DNA of 64,000 nucleotides, taken from NCBI RefSeq assembly GCF_009498275.1, contig NZ_CP045643.1:3844001-3908000 (forward strand). The letters run 5' to 3'. Every line of letters starts with the position of its first letter. Position 1 is the first letter of the stretch. The position numbers and the translations under genes are program-made. Shown here in pieces: positions 16,672 through 24,965 of this stretch. The stretch is from Streptomyces fagopyri (GTDB lineage: Bacteria; Actinomycetota; Actinomycetes; Streptomycetales; Streptomycetaceae). The notes under the pieces are model-generated. The model did not search any database, had not been told where the DNA came from, and was given only the letters and a program-made list of their open reading frames with translations.

Positions 16672-18045
16672 TCAGGCCTGCCGGGAGGCCAGCTCCACGA
16701 CCGTGATGTCGGACGGCGCGCCCACCCGGGTCGGCGGCCCCCAGGCTCCCGCGCCCCGGGAGACGTACAACTGCGTGTCGCCGTACCGTTCGAGGCCCGC
16801 GACGGTGGGGTTGGCGAGTTCGGCGACATGGTTCCCGGGCCAGAGCTGGCCGCCGTGGGTGTGTCCGGAGAGCTGGAGGTCGACACCGTGGCGTACGGCG
16901 TCGTGGATCTGGACCGGCTGGTGGGCGAGCAGCACCACGGCCCGCGCGGTGTCCCGGCCGCCCAGCGTCCTGCCGAAGTCGGGGCCCTGGCCCTCGCTCT
17001 CGCCCGCGATGTCGTTGACGCCGGCGAGGTCGAACCCGGCCAGTTCCGTCCGGGCGTTCTCCAGCGGACGCAGCCCCAGTTCGCGTACCTCCGCGACCCA
17101 CTGGGCGGCGCCGGAGTAGTACTCGTGGTTGCCGGTGACGAAGTAGGAGCCGTGCCGTGCCCGCAGCCCCGCGAGCGGCGCGGCGGCCGGTCCCAGGTTC
17201 TTCACGCTGCCGTCGACGAGGTCCCCCACGACCGCGATCAGGTCGGGCTGCGTCGAGTTGATCGTGTCGACGACCCGCCGGCAGAAGTCCCGGCCGAGGA
17301 CCGGCCCGAGGTGGATGTCGCTGACGACGGCGATGCGGAAGCCGTGCGCGGACCGGGGCAGTCTGGCCAGCGGCACGGTCACCCGTTTCACCCGGGGCCC
17401 GCGCAGGACGCCGTAGGTGCCGTAGCCGACGGTTCCCACGGCGACGGCGGCCGCGGCGCCGCCCACGGCCCGTGCGACGAAGAGCCGCCGCGACGGTTCC
17501 GCCGCGAGGCCGCCCGCCCGCCCGGCGTCCACGTCGAGGTCCGCGTCCGCGTCCACGTCCGTCGCAGGCCGTGCGGGGGCGTCGGGCTGTCCGGACACGG
17601 TGGCGGGCGCGTCGGCACCGGATTCCCGCGGGCCGACCGGTACGGCCGGTTCCGTGGCCGGGCGGGGGGCGTCGGGTCCCGCCGCCGCCACGGCGACGCG
17701 GGGCACCGCCGGCCCGTCGGCGGTCCGCCGCCGCACGAGCCGGGCCACCAGCGGCCGTACGGCCTCCCCCACGAGGACCGCGAGCAACAGGTAGAGGGCC
17801 AGGGCCATCCACAGGAAGCCGGGCCAGGCCAGAGTCCGCTGGAGCCAGAAGGGCGCGCCCCCGCGCTCCGCGGCGACCGCGCCCACCATCAGGACGGGGC
17901 CGACGACGAAGACCGTGGTGCCGGCGCGGCGCGCGAGCCCCGGACCGGTCGTCGTGTCGCGCACCAGACGGCGCCACAGATAGTGGTGCAGGCCCGCGAA
18001 GACGATCAGGGCCGCGAGGCCCACCAGCAGGAAGACGATGACCAC
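16672..18045 (-). CDS. Membrane-anchored metallophosphoesterase
   Basis: The 457-residue protein has about four N-terminal transmembrane helices, a Pro/Ala/Asp-rich linker, a further hydrophobic segment near residue 190 and a calcineurin-like phosphoesterase domain. All metal motifs are present: VVSDIHLGPVLGRD, VVGDLVDG, TGNHEYYSG, LAHQPVQ and LSGHTHGGQLWPG. Relatives act on lipid-linked or nucleotide phosphates such as UDP-diacylglucosamine, but the substrate here is not known. The GTG at 18045 gives a membrane-helix start close after the upstream SCO4848-type gene; the frame extends to 18132. Confidence 0.9.
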   Translation of the reverse strand: MVIVFLLVGLAALIVFAGLHHYLWRRLVRDTTTGPGLARRAGTTVFVVGPVLMVGAVAAERGGAPFWLQRTLAWPGFLWMALALYLLLAVLVGEAVRPLVARLVRRRTADGPAVPRVAVAAAGPDAPRPATEPAVPVGPRESGADAPATVSGQPDAPARPATDVDADADLDVDAGRAGGLAAEPSRRLFVARAVGGAAAAVAVGTVGYGTYGVLRGPRVKRVTVPLARLPRSAHGFRIAVVSDIHLGPVLGRDFCRRVVDTINSTQPDLIAVVGDLVDGSVKNLGPAAAPLAGLRARHGSYFVTGNHEYYSGAAQWVAEVRELGLRPLENARTELAGFDLAGVNDIAGESEGQGPDFGRTLGGRDTARAVVLLAHQPVQIHDAVRHGVDLQLSGHTHGGQLWPGNHVAELANPTVAGLERYGDTQLYVSRGAGAWGPPTRVGAPSDITVVELASRQA

Positions 18046-18064
18046 GGCCCCGTGTCCCCCGTCG

Positions 18065-18307
18065 CTATGAGGTGGGTCGCAGGGCGCGCAGTCCGCGGAA
18101 CCCGATGGCCCCGACGACCGTCCCCAGGACAAAGGACACGACGGCGAGCGTCAGATGGACCCAGAAGTACGCCGTCGGATCCCCCGCGTCGTCGAACGCG
18201 AGCCCGCTGCCGTCCTTCCACAGGTTCTTGACGAAAGTGATCCAGATGACCCAGCTCCACACCCCGAAGGCGAGCAGGAACCAGGAGACGGGGCGGCTGA
18301 GCTTCAT
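18065..18307 (-). CDS. Small membrane protein of the SCO4848 family
   Basis: The 80-residue protein has two transmembrane helices (LSRPVSWFLLAFGVWSWVIW and the C-terminal LAVVSFVLGTVVGAIGFRGL) joined by a short acidic loop. From memory it matches the family named after S. coelicolor SCO4848, conserved beside this carboxypeptidase gene in streptomycetes and of unknown function. It is upstream of the metallophosphoesterase on the same strand, with 19 bases between them, and divergent from the carboxypeptidase. Confidence 0.82.
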   Translation of the reverse strand: MKLSRPVSWFLLAFGVWSWVIWITFVKNLWKDGSGLAFDDAGDPTAYFWVHLTLAVVSFVLGTVVGAIGFRGLRALRPTS

Positions 18308-18398
18308 GGGTCCAGTATCGCCGCCATCGGCCGTCACCCGGCGCCGGGGTGGGCAGGGTGAGAGGACTTCACCGCCGGAGCCCTGTACTTTCTCGACC

Positions 18399-19697
18399 GT
18401 GCCCGCCATCAAGAAGACCACCAAGCAATCATTGTTGGTCACATCCGCCGCCTTGTTGTCCCTTTCGTTGACGGCCGCTCCGGTCGTGGCCGCCGACGAG
18501 CCGTCACCGTCCACGACGCCGAGCGCCACTCCGCCGGCGAACATGTCGACGGTGGGCGGAGCCCGGCTCGGGCTGCCCGGGACCCAGGCCGACCTGGGCA
18601 GCGGCGCCCCCGTGCTGCCCAAGGACGTCACCGCGCGCTCCTGGATCGTCACCGACGCGGAGTCCGGAGACGTCCTGGCCTCGCACAACGCGCACTGGCG
18701 GCTGCCCCCGGCGAGCACCCTGAAGATGCTCTTCGCCGACACGCTGCTGCCGAAGTTCCCCCGGACCGAACGGCACAAGGTCGCCGTCGCCGACCTCGCG
18801 GACCTCGGCGAGGGCTCCAGCCTGGTGGGAATAAAGGAGGACGAGACGTACACGGTGCACGACCTGTGGCTCGGGGTGTTCCTGCGCTCGGGCAACGACG
18901 CCGTGCACGTGCTGTCCGCGATGAACGGCGGCGTCGCGCGGACGGTCGAGCAGATGCAGACGCACGCCGAGGACCTTCAGGCCCTGGACACGCACGTGGT
19001 CACCCCCGACGGCTACGACGAGAAGGGCCAGGTGTCCTCGGCGTACGACCTGACGCTGTTCGCCCGCTCCGGGCTGCAGAAGAAGGACTTCCGGGAGTAC
19101 TGCTCGACGGTGCGGGCCAAGTTCCCCGGCGAGACGAAGAAGGACAAAAAAGGCAAGGTGAGCCGGGAGTCCTTCGAGATCCAGAACACCAACCGGCTGC
19201 TGACCGGCGACAGCGACATCTCCACGTACCAGGGCATCGCGGGCGTGAAGAACGGCAACACCACCAACGCGGGAGCCACCTTCACCGGTGTCGCCGAACG
19301 GAACGGCAAAGTGCTGCTGGTCACCGTGATGAACCCGGAGAAGCACGAGCACAACGAGGTCTACAAGGAGGCCGCGCAGCTGCTCGACTGGGGCTTCAAG
19401 GCCGCCGACAAGATCACGCCGGTGGGAGAGCTGGTACCGCCGAGGGGCGCGGACACCAGTACCCAGGCGGGCTCGGACCCCTCCGGCAGCCCCTCCGGCA
19501 GTCCCTCCGGCACCGCGTCCGGCGCGGGCAGGGGATCGACGGCGCCGGTGGCCGCCTCCGCGGGGGCCAAGGACGGTTCGAGCGGGATCGGGATCGCGCT
19601 CGCCGTCGCCGGCGGTCTCCTGGTCCTGCTGGCCGGCAGCGCCTTCCTGGTCAACCGCCGGTGGCCGCTGCCGGACCTCATGCGCCGGCGCCGCTGA
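18399..19697 (+). CDS. D-alanyl-D-alanine carboxypeptidase (DacC/PBP5-like)
   Basis: This enzyme trims the terminal D-Ala from peptidoglycan stem peptides outside the membrane. The 432-residue product has a signal peptide (residues 1-31), then the serine acyl-enzyme motif STLK with Ser106 and Lys109, the second motif SGN at 164-166, and KNG at 284-286 in place of the usual KTG, as is common in actinobacterial members. A Ser/Gly/Pro linker leads to a C-terminal transmembrane helix and basic tail (VNRRWPLPDLMRRRR). The GTG at 18399 gives the signal peptide directly. Its 3' end overlaps the convergent YihY gene by 20 bases. Confidence 0.92.
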   Translation: MPAIKKTTKQSLLVTSAALLSLSLTAAPVVAADEPSPSTTPSATPPANMSTVGGARLGLPGTQADLGSGAPVLPKDVTARSWIVTDAESGDVLASHNAHWRLPPASTLKMLFADTLLPKFPRTERHKVAVADLADLGEGSSLVGIKEDETYTVHDLWLGVFLRSGNDAVHVLSAMNGGVARTVEQMQTHAEDLQALDTHVVTPDGYDEKGQVSSAYDLTLFARSGLQKKDFREYCSTVRAKFPGETKKDKKGKVSRESFEIQNTNRLLTGDSDISTYQGIAGVKNGNTTNAGATFTGVAERNGKVLLVTVMNPEKHEHNEVYKEAAQLLDWGFKAADKITPVGELVPPRGADTSTQAGSDPSGSPSGSPSGTASGAGRGSTAPVAASAGAKDGSSGIGIALAVAGGLLVLLAGSAFLVNRRWPLPDLMRRRR

Positions 19698-20622
19698 CCT
19701 GCCCGGGCCCGGGACCGCTCCGCGCGTCGGCCCCGGGCGCGGGACCGCTCCGGGTGTCGGCGCCGGGCGCCGGGTCCTCGTGCTCCGTCGCCGTCCAGGA
19801 CGCGCAGAACAGCAGCAGTTTCGCGGTGAAGTTGATCCACAGCAGCAGCGCGACGGGTACCCCGAAGGCGCCGTACATGCTCTTCGACGCGATGCCTCTC
19901 ATATAGCTGCTGAGCAGCAGCTTGAGCAGTTCGAAGCCCGCGGCGCCGATGAGCGCGGCGACGACGAGCCGGCGCCGGGACGGATGGACGCCGGGCAGCA
20001 GGGTCAGCAGGTACAGGAGCAGCAGGAAGTCGGCGAGCACGGCGACCGCGAACGCGGCGGTCTGGAGCAGCCCTCCGCCCCAGCCGTTCTGGTCGACGCC
20101 GAACAGCCGGGCCGTCCAGCCGACCGTCGTGGAGGCGGCGGCGGAGGCGCCGACGGTGACGAGCACCGCGCCGCCGAGCCCGACGAGGACCCCGCCGTCC
20201 ACGAGCTTGCGCAGCAGGGGGTTCTCCTCGCTGTCGGGCAGTTCCCAGACCGCGCGCAGGCAGTCCCGCATCTGGCCGACCCAGCCGATGCCGGTGAGCA
20301 GCAGGACGGCGCCCGCGATGACCCCGATCGTGCCCGCGTTCTGCACGAGTGTGTTGATGTCCAGCTGGTCGGAGATCCCCGGCACCTGCTCGGCGATCTT
20401 GTCCTGGAGCTGTTTCTGCTGCTTGACGCTGAGCGTGGCGGCGCCGACCGCGGCGGCGACGGTCAGCAGCGGGAAGAGCGCCACGAAACTGACGAAGGTC
20501 ATCGCGGCGGCGAGCCGCGTCCACTTCACCCGGTCCAGCCGCTCGTACGACCGCCAGGCGTGCGTGGCCATCAGGCGAGTGACCAAAGGGCCCACGCCGG
20601 GGAGCTTTCTCAGCCAGTCCAT
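19678..20622 (-). CDS. YihY/virulence factor BrkB family membrane protein
   Basis: The 314-residue protein has six predicted transmembrane helices, with the family segments AAAMTFVSFVALFPLLTVAA near the start and YGAFGVPVALLLWINFTAKL near the end, followed by a Pro/Gly/Ala-rich repetitive tail. The family is widespread and of unknown function; an old annotation as ribonuclease BN is incorrect. Its ATG overlaps the end of the GtrA gene by 13 bases, which makes it the last gene of the leftward PAP2-UbiA-GtrA-YihY operon. The tail overlaps the convergent carboxypeptidase gene. Confidence 0.9.
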   Translation of the reverse strand: MDWLRKLPGVGPLVTRLMATHAWRSYERLDRVKWTRLAAAMTFVSFVALFPLLTVAAAVGAATLSVKQQKQLQDKIAEQVPGISDQLDINTLVQNAGTIGVIAGAVLLLTGIGWVGQMRDCLRAVWELPDSEENPLLRKLVDGGVLVGLGGAVLVTVGASAAASTTVGWTARLFGVDQNGWGGGLLQTAAFAVAVLADFLLLLYLLTLLPGVHPSRRRLVVAALIGAAGFELLKLLLSSYMRGIASKSMYGAFGVPVALLLWINFTAKLLLFCASWTATEHEDPAPGADTRSGPAPGADARSGPGPGQVSGAGA

Positions 20623-21062
20623 GATCCGAATCTGCCCTCGCCTCGGAAGACCAATGTCCGGGTACCCCAAAATCGCAGGACAGTGGCGAACGCCATGCCG
20701 ATTCCCGCGCCCGAGACGGTGTCGGCGCGTCGCGAGGTGAGCCCGAGGGCGTAGTGGCTGACGGCGAGACAGGCGAGCTGGACGAGCGCGCCCGCCAGGT
20801 GCACGGCGAGGAAGATCCCGTACCGGCGCGGGCCCGGCGCCGTCGTGTGCCGGTAGGTCCCGAGGGCGTTGCCGGTGTACGCCACCGAGCACCCCGCGAG
20901 GAACGACAGCGCCTTGGCGGTGAGCGGGCCGAGCTCCAGGGCGCCGCGCAGCCAGAGGAAGAGGCCGAGGTCGGCGGCGTAGGCGAGGAGGCCGACGGCG
21001 GCGAAGCCGAGGAGTTCCCGGGTGAGGGGCCGGGGGACCTCGGCGCGCTGGGCGAGACTCAC
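20610..21062 (-). CDS. GtrA-like membrane protein
   Basis: The 150-residue protein has four transmembrane helices and the GtrA pattern (LLGFAAVGLLAYAADLGLFL, then SYTGN-like SVAYTGNALGTYRHT). GtrA proteins are proposed to move or organise polyprenyl-phosphate-linked sugars; in mycobacteria a GtrA protein is encoded beside dprE1-dprE2. The GTG at 21062 overlaps the UbiA stop in a GTGA, so it is coupled to that enzyme. Together with its neighbours it suggests handling of a polyprenyl-phosphate pentose. Confidence 0.88.
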   Translation of the reverse strand: MSLAQRAEVPRPLTRELLGFAAVGLLAYAADLGLFLWLRGALELGPLTAKALSFLAGCSVAYTGNALGTYRHTTAPGPRRYGIFLAVHLAGALVQLACLAVSHYALGLTSRRADTVSGAGIGMAFATVLRFWGTRTLVFRGEGRFGSWTG

Positions 21063-22000
21063 AGGTTCACGACCGCGAGGCCGTACATCGCCAGCCACAC
21101 CAGGCCGATCAGGGCGAGCGGCCGGTCGCGCAGGACGACGTCCTCGGGTTCTCCCGCGGTGCCCCGGTCGGCGAAGACCGCGTACCGCAGGACCGCCAGG
21201 ATGAAGGCGACCATCGACAGCTGGCGCCAGGGCAGCACACCGGTAGGGGGCGCGCCCCCGCCCTCCAGGGCCCACAGGCAGTAGCCGAGGACGGAGACCC
21301 CGGCCGCCAGCTGCCAGACGAAGCGCAGGTAACCGGTGGTGTACTCGGTGAGCAGCGCGCGGGTGGCCCCCGCCTTCCCGGCCATCTGGACGGCCTCGGA
21401 GTACCGTTTCGCCGACACCATGAAGAGCGCGCCGAAGCCCGTGGTGATCAGGAACCAGCGGGAGAGCGGGATGCCGAGGGCGAGGCCGCCGATCATCGCC
21501 CGCATCAGGAATCCGGTCGTCACGACGACGAGATCCACGACCAGGACGTGCTTGAGGCTGACGCAGTAGGCCAGTTGCATGCCGAGGTAGGCGGTCAGCA
21601 GCGCCGCGGTGACCGGGGAGGACAGCCAGGCGGCGAGGGCCGGGCCCAGGACGGCGAGGACGCCCCCGACGGTGTAGGCGACCCGGACCGGGACCTGGCC
21701 GGCGGCGACCGGCCGGTGGCGTTTGACCGGGTGGGCACGGTCGGCGACGGCGTCCCGGGCGTCGTTGATCAGGTACACGGCGGCGGCGCAGGCCGTGAAC
21801 AGGACGAAGACGAGGGCGAGTTGGGTCAGCGCGTGCCGGGAGAAGAGCTGGCCCGCGGCGGCCGGAGCGGCCGTGACCAGCAGGTTCTTCACCCATTGCC
21901 GGGGGCGGGCGGTCTTCAGCAGGCCGAGCGCGAGGCTGCCGGTGCGCGCGGGAACGGGTGGGGTGCCGCGGTGTTCCAGGAGCACCGTGCGCTCAGCCAC
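21059..22000 (-). CDS. UbiA-family polyprenyl-phosphate phosphoribosyltransferase (DPPR synthase-like)
   Basis: The 313-residue integral membrane prenyltransferase has the DPPR-synthase start KTARPRQWVKNLLV, the metal-binding NDxxDxxxDxxHPxKxxRP motif (YLINDARDAVADRAHPVKRH) and the second loop SLKHVLVVDLVVV/KRYSEA. In mycobacteria the orthologous reaction joins 5-phosphoribosyl diphosphate to decaprenyl phosphate, the first step of DPA synthesis. The GTG start overlaps the PAP2 stop by eight bases, pairing this synthase with a phosphatase as in that pathway. The prenyl chain length is unknown. Confidence 0.87.
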   Translation of the reverse strand: MAERTVLLEHRGTPPVPARTGSLALGLLKTARPRQWVKNLLVTAAPAAAGQLFSRHALTQLALVFVLFTACAAAVYLINDARDAVADRAHPVKRHRPVAAGQVPVRVAYTVGGVLAVLGPALAAWLSSPVTAALLTAYLGMQLAYCVSLKHVLVVDLVVVTTGFLMRAMIGGLALGIPLSRWFLITTGFGALFMVSAKRYSEAVQMAGKAGATRALLTEYTTGYLRFVWQLAAGVSVLGYCLWALEGGGAPPTGVLPWRQLSMVAFILAVLRYAVFADRGTAGEPEDVVLRDRPLALIGLVWLAMYGLAVVNL

Positions 22001-22499
22001 GGCCGGTCTCCGTCCGGTGGACGCCGAGCCAGGCCGTCAGGGCTCCGAGGGCCGCGCCCGCGACGACGTCGGAGGGGTAGTGGACGCCGGCGACCAGCCG
22101 TGAGACGCACACGGCGGCGGCGAGCGGTGGCACCACCCGGGCGCCGAGCCGACCGAACGCGACCGCCGCGGCCGTCGCCGAGGTGGCGTGCGAGCTGGGG
22201 AACGAGTGACGTCCGGCCGTGGGGACCCGGGGTGCCAGGTGCGCGGGGCGCGGACGGCGCACGATCCGCTTCAGGCCCATGCTGGCGAGGTGGGCGGTAC
22301 CGGTGAGCGCGGTGCCGCGCATCCACGCGCCGCGTCGCCCCCGGTCGAAGGCCGCCCCCGTGAGCCCGGCCGCCAGCCACAGCGCGCCGTGCTCCCCGCT
22401 CCAGGACAGGACGCGCGCGACCGCCGCCACCCGTGGATCCGTGCCGCACGCGTGGAATGCCGACAGCAGCCGGCGGTCCATGTCGTCAAGGTCGTCCAT
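21993..22499 (-). CDS. PAP2-family phosphatase (candidate phosphoribosyl-prenyl-phosphate phosphatase)
   Basis: The 168-residue membrane protein has the three PAP2 phosphatase motifs: KRIVRRPRP, HSFPSSHAT and SRLVAGVHYPSDV, with both catalytic histidines present. It is the first gene of the leftward operon and overlaps the UbiA gene. Next to a DPPR-synthase-like enzyme it is a good candidate for removing the 5-phosphate from polyprenyl-phosphoryl-ribose-5-phosphate, by analogy with the mycobacterial pathway. Alternative roles on other lipid phosphates cannot be excluded. Confidence 0.87.
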   Translation of the reverse strand: MDDLDDMDRRLLSAFHACGTDPRVAAVARVLSWSGEHGALWLAAGLTGAAFDRGRRGAWMRGTALTGTAHLASMGLKRIVRRPRPAHLAPRVPTAGRHSFPSSHATSATAAAVAFGRLGARVVPPLAAAVCVSRLVAGVHYPSDVVAGAALGALTAWLGVHRTETGRG

Positions 22500-22505
22500 G
22501 TGATC

Positions 22506-22524
22506 TCACTCTTCTAGAGAGTGA
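22506..22524. promoter_or_regulatory. Dyad TCACTCT-N5-AGAGTGA in the divergent promoter region
   Basis: TCACTCT and AGAGTGA form a perfect 7-bp inverted repeat around TCTAG. It lies just upstream of the PAP2 start and 118 bases before the DprE1-like start, where a shared regulator could control both arms of the locus. It could also pair in the PAP2 leader RNA. Confidence 0.4.
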
Positions 22525-22641
22525 CCCCAGAATTACGGCAATCTGTTATGACATCCCATTAATCACCCATTTCGGTGAGGAGCCGTTGGCACCGGGGAGA
22601 GTGGGGTGTTATGCACCTTTTTCGGCGATACGGTCACGGTC

Positions 22642-24120
22642 ATGCCCGCCGACACCACCCCCGGCTCCGACACCGGCTCCGCTCCCCCTCCCACCGCCCG
22701 GCACGCCCCCCGTCACGTCTCCGTCCCCGTCACGACGGAGGCCGTCTCCGTCACGGGCTGGGGCCGCACCGCCCCCACGGCCGCACGGCTCGTACGCCCG
22801 CGCAGCTACGCGGAGGCGGCGGCCGCGGTCCGGATGTGCGGGGCGCGCGGAGGCATCGCACGGGGGCTCGGCCGGGCCTACGGCGACGCCGCGCAGAACG
22901 CGGGCGGGGCCGTGCTCGACATGACGGACCTGAACCGCGTCCACACCATCGACGCCATCTGCGGCACCGTGCTGTGCGACGCCGGGGTGAGCCTGCACCG
23001 GCTGATGGAGGTCCTGCTCCCGCTCGGCTGGTTCGTACCGGTCACGCCCGGCACCCGCTACGTCACGGTCGGCGGGGCGATCGGAGCGGACATCCACGGC
23101 AAGAACCACCACGGCTCGGGCTCCTTCTCCCGCCATGTGCTCTCCTTCGAACTGCTGACCGCGGACGGCGGGATCCGCACCGTGGACCGCGGCACCCCCC
23201 TCTTCGACGCCACCACCGGCGGCATGGGCCTGACCGGCGTGATCCTGTCGGCGACCGTCCGGCTCCTGCCCGTGGAGACCTCGCTGGTGTCCGTCGACAC
23301 CGAACGCGCGACGGACCTGGACGACCTGATGGCCCGCCTCACCGCCACCGACCACCGCCACCGCTACTCGGTCGCCTGGATCGACCTGCTCGCACGCGGC
23401 CGGTCGACGGGTCGCGCGGTGCTGACACGGGGCGAGCACGCACCCCTCGACGCCCTCCCCGCCCGCGCGCGCAGACAGCCCCTCGCGTTCCGCCCCGGCC
23501 GGCTTCCGGCCGCGCCCTCCTTCGTGCCGGAGGGGCTGCTCGGCCGGACCACGGTCGGCCTCTTCAACGAGCTCTGGTACCGCAGGGCCCCCCGCGCGCG
23601 CACCGGTGAACTGCAGACGATCCCCGCCTTCTTCCACCCCCTCGACGGGGTGCCGCACTGGAACCGGGTCTACGGGCGCGCCGGCTTCGTGCAGTACCAG
23701 TTCGTCGTCGGTCACGGCCGGGAGGAGACCCTGCGCCGGATCGTGCGGCGCATCTCGGAGCGCGGCTGCCCCTCCTTCCTCGCCGTCCTCAAGCGTTTCG
23801 GGACGGCCGACCCCGGCTGGCTGTCCTTCCCGATGCCCGGCTGGACCCTCGCCCTGGACATCCCGGCGAACCTGCCCGGACTCGGCACCTTCCTCGACGA
23901 ACTGGACGAGGAGGTGGCCCGGGCGGACGGCCGCGTCTACCTCGCCAAGGACGCGCGGCTGCGGCCCGAACTGCTCGGCCGGATGTACCCGCGGCTGGAC
24001 GAGTTCCGGCGGCTGCGCGCCGAGTTGGACCCCGGCGGCGTGTTCACCTCGGATCTGTCCCGCCGGCTCGAACTCCGGGAACCGGCACGCCGTCCCACGC
24101 CCCCACTCTCTAGGAGCTGA
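22642..24120 (+). CDS. DprE1-like FAD-dependent decaprenylphosphoryl-beta-D-ribose 2'-oxidase homologue
   Basis: This enzyme family oxidises the 2'-OH of polyprenyl-phosphoryl-ribose, the first half of its epimerisation to arabinose. The 492-residue product has the FAD-binding core (GGAIGADIHGKNHHGSGSF) and the DprE1-type C-terminal half (GYLSFP-like GWLSFPMPGWTLALDIPA, YLAKDARLRPE). The position of the benzothiazinone-target cysteine of M. tuberculosis DprE1 reads Ala404. ATG 22642 is chosen because TTGGCA (22586) and TTATGC (22609) form a promoter-like pair just upstream; a GTG at 22606 with a GGGGAG site would add a TTA codon. A partner reductase gene follows directly. Confidence 0.9.
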   Translation: MPADTTPGSDTGSAPPPTARHAPRHVSVPVTTEAVSVTGWGRTAPTAARLVRPRSYAEAAAAVRMCGARGGIARGLGRAYGDAAQNAGGAVLDMTDLNRVHTIDAICGTVLCDAGVSLHRLMEVLLPLGWFVPVTPGTRYVTVGGAIGADIHGKNHHGSGSFSRHVLSFELLTADGGIRTVDRGTPLFDATTGGMGLTGVILSATVRLLPVETSLVSVDTERATDLDDLMARLTATDHRHRYSVAWIDLLARGRSTGRAVLTRGEHAPLDALPARARRQPLAFRPGRLPAAPSFVPEGLLGRTTVGLFNELWYRRAPRARTGELQTIPAFFHPLDGVPHWNRVYGRAGFVQYQFVVGHGREETLRRIVRRISERGCPSFLAVLKRFGTADPGWLSFPMPGWTLALDIPANLPGLGTFLDELDEEVARADGRVYLAKDARLRPELLGRMYPRLDEFRRLRAELDPGGVFTSDLSRRLELREPARRPTPPLSRS

Positions 24121-24121
24121 C

Positions 24122-24877
24122 ATGAAGGACGCCTTCGGAGCCCCCCAGTCCCTGCTGATCCTCGGCGGCACCTCCGAGATCGCGCTCGCCACGGCACGCC
24201 GTCTGATCGCGCGCCGGACCCACACGGTGTGGCTCGCGGGACGCCCCTCACCGGCCCTGGAGCGGGACGCCGAGCACCTGCGCGAACTCGGCGCGGACGT
24301 CCGTACCGTCGCCTTCGACGCACTCGACTGCGCGTCCCACGAGACAGTGCTCGGCAAGGTCTTCGCCGAGGGCGACCTCGACATGGTGCTGCTCGCCTTC
24401 GGGCTCCTCGGCGACCAGGCCCGCGACGAGCGGGAGCCGCTGGCCGCGGCACGGATCGCGCAGACCAACTACACGGGGGCGGTGTCCGCGGGACTGGTGT
24501 GCGCGCGGTCCCTCCAGACGCAGGGGCACGGCTCGCTGGTGGTGCTCTCCTCGGTCGCGGGCGAGCGGGCCCGCCGCTCCAACTTCATCTACGGGTCCAG
24601 CAAGGCGGGCCTGGACGCCTTCGCCCAGGGCCTCGGCGACGCGCTCTACGGCACCGGCGTGCAGGTGATGGTCGTACGCCCCGGCTTCGTCCGCACGAAG
24701 ATGACGGCCGGCCTCGACGCCGTCCCCCTGTCCACCACCCCGGAGGCGGTCGCGGCGGCCATCGAGGTGGGGCTGCGCCGGCGCTCGGAGACGGTGTGGG
24801 TACCGGGCGCGCTGCGTGTGGTGATGTCGGCGCTGCGGCACGTACCGCGGGCGGTGTTCCGGCGGCTGCCGATCTGA
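24122..24877 (+). CDS. DprE2-like short-chain dehydrogenase (keto-intermediate reductase)
   Basis: The 251-residue SDR protein has the nucleotide-binding motif LILGGTSEIALATARRL, the active-site serine (VVLSSVAGERARRSN) and the YGSSK catalytic Tyr/Lys pair. DprE2 reduces the 2'-keto intermediate made by DprE1 to give polyprenyl-phosphoryl-arabinose. The ATG follows an AGGAG site and lies one base after the DprE1-like stop, so the two enzymes are made together as in mycobacteria. The C-terminal helix (VMSALRHVPRAVFRRLPI) is basic and may bind the membrane. Confidence 0.9.
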   Translation: MKDAFGAPQSLLILGGTSEIALATARRLIARRTHTVWLAGRPSPALERDAEHLRELGADVRTVAFDALDCASHETVLGKVFAEGDLDMVLLAFGLLGDQARDEREPLAAARIAQTNYTGAVSAGLVCARSLQTQGHGSLVVLSSVAGERARRSNFIYGSSKAGLDAFAQGLGDALYGTGVQVMVVRPGFVRTKMTAGLDAVPLSTTPEAVAAAIEVGLRRRSETVWVPGALRVVMSALRHVPRAVFRRLPI

Positions 24878-24900
24878 CGGGGTCCGGCCCGCACCCCGTC
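24876..24900. terminator. Hairpin after the DprE2-like gene
   Basis: GACGGGGT and ACCCCGTC form an 8-bp perfect stem with a nine-base loop, starting inside the stop codon region of the SDR gene. It lies between convergent genes and may act in both directions. Confidence 0.55.
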
Positions 24901-24965
24901 CGGCGACGCCCTGGGCGGGTTCGCCCCTTCGCGTGGGACCGGCGGACGGGAAGGCCGGGCGGCCC

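Noticed and set aside
13941..16886. 981-codon minus-strand open frame opposite the LTA-synthase-like gene
   Set aside because: It mirrors the low-complexity head and the sulfatase domain. The plus-strand protein has real motifs and this one has none.
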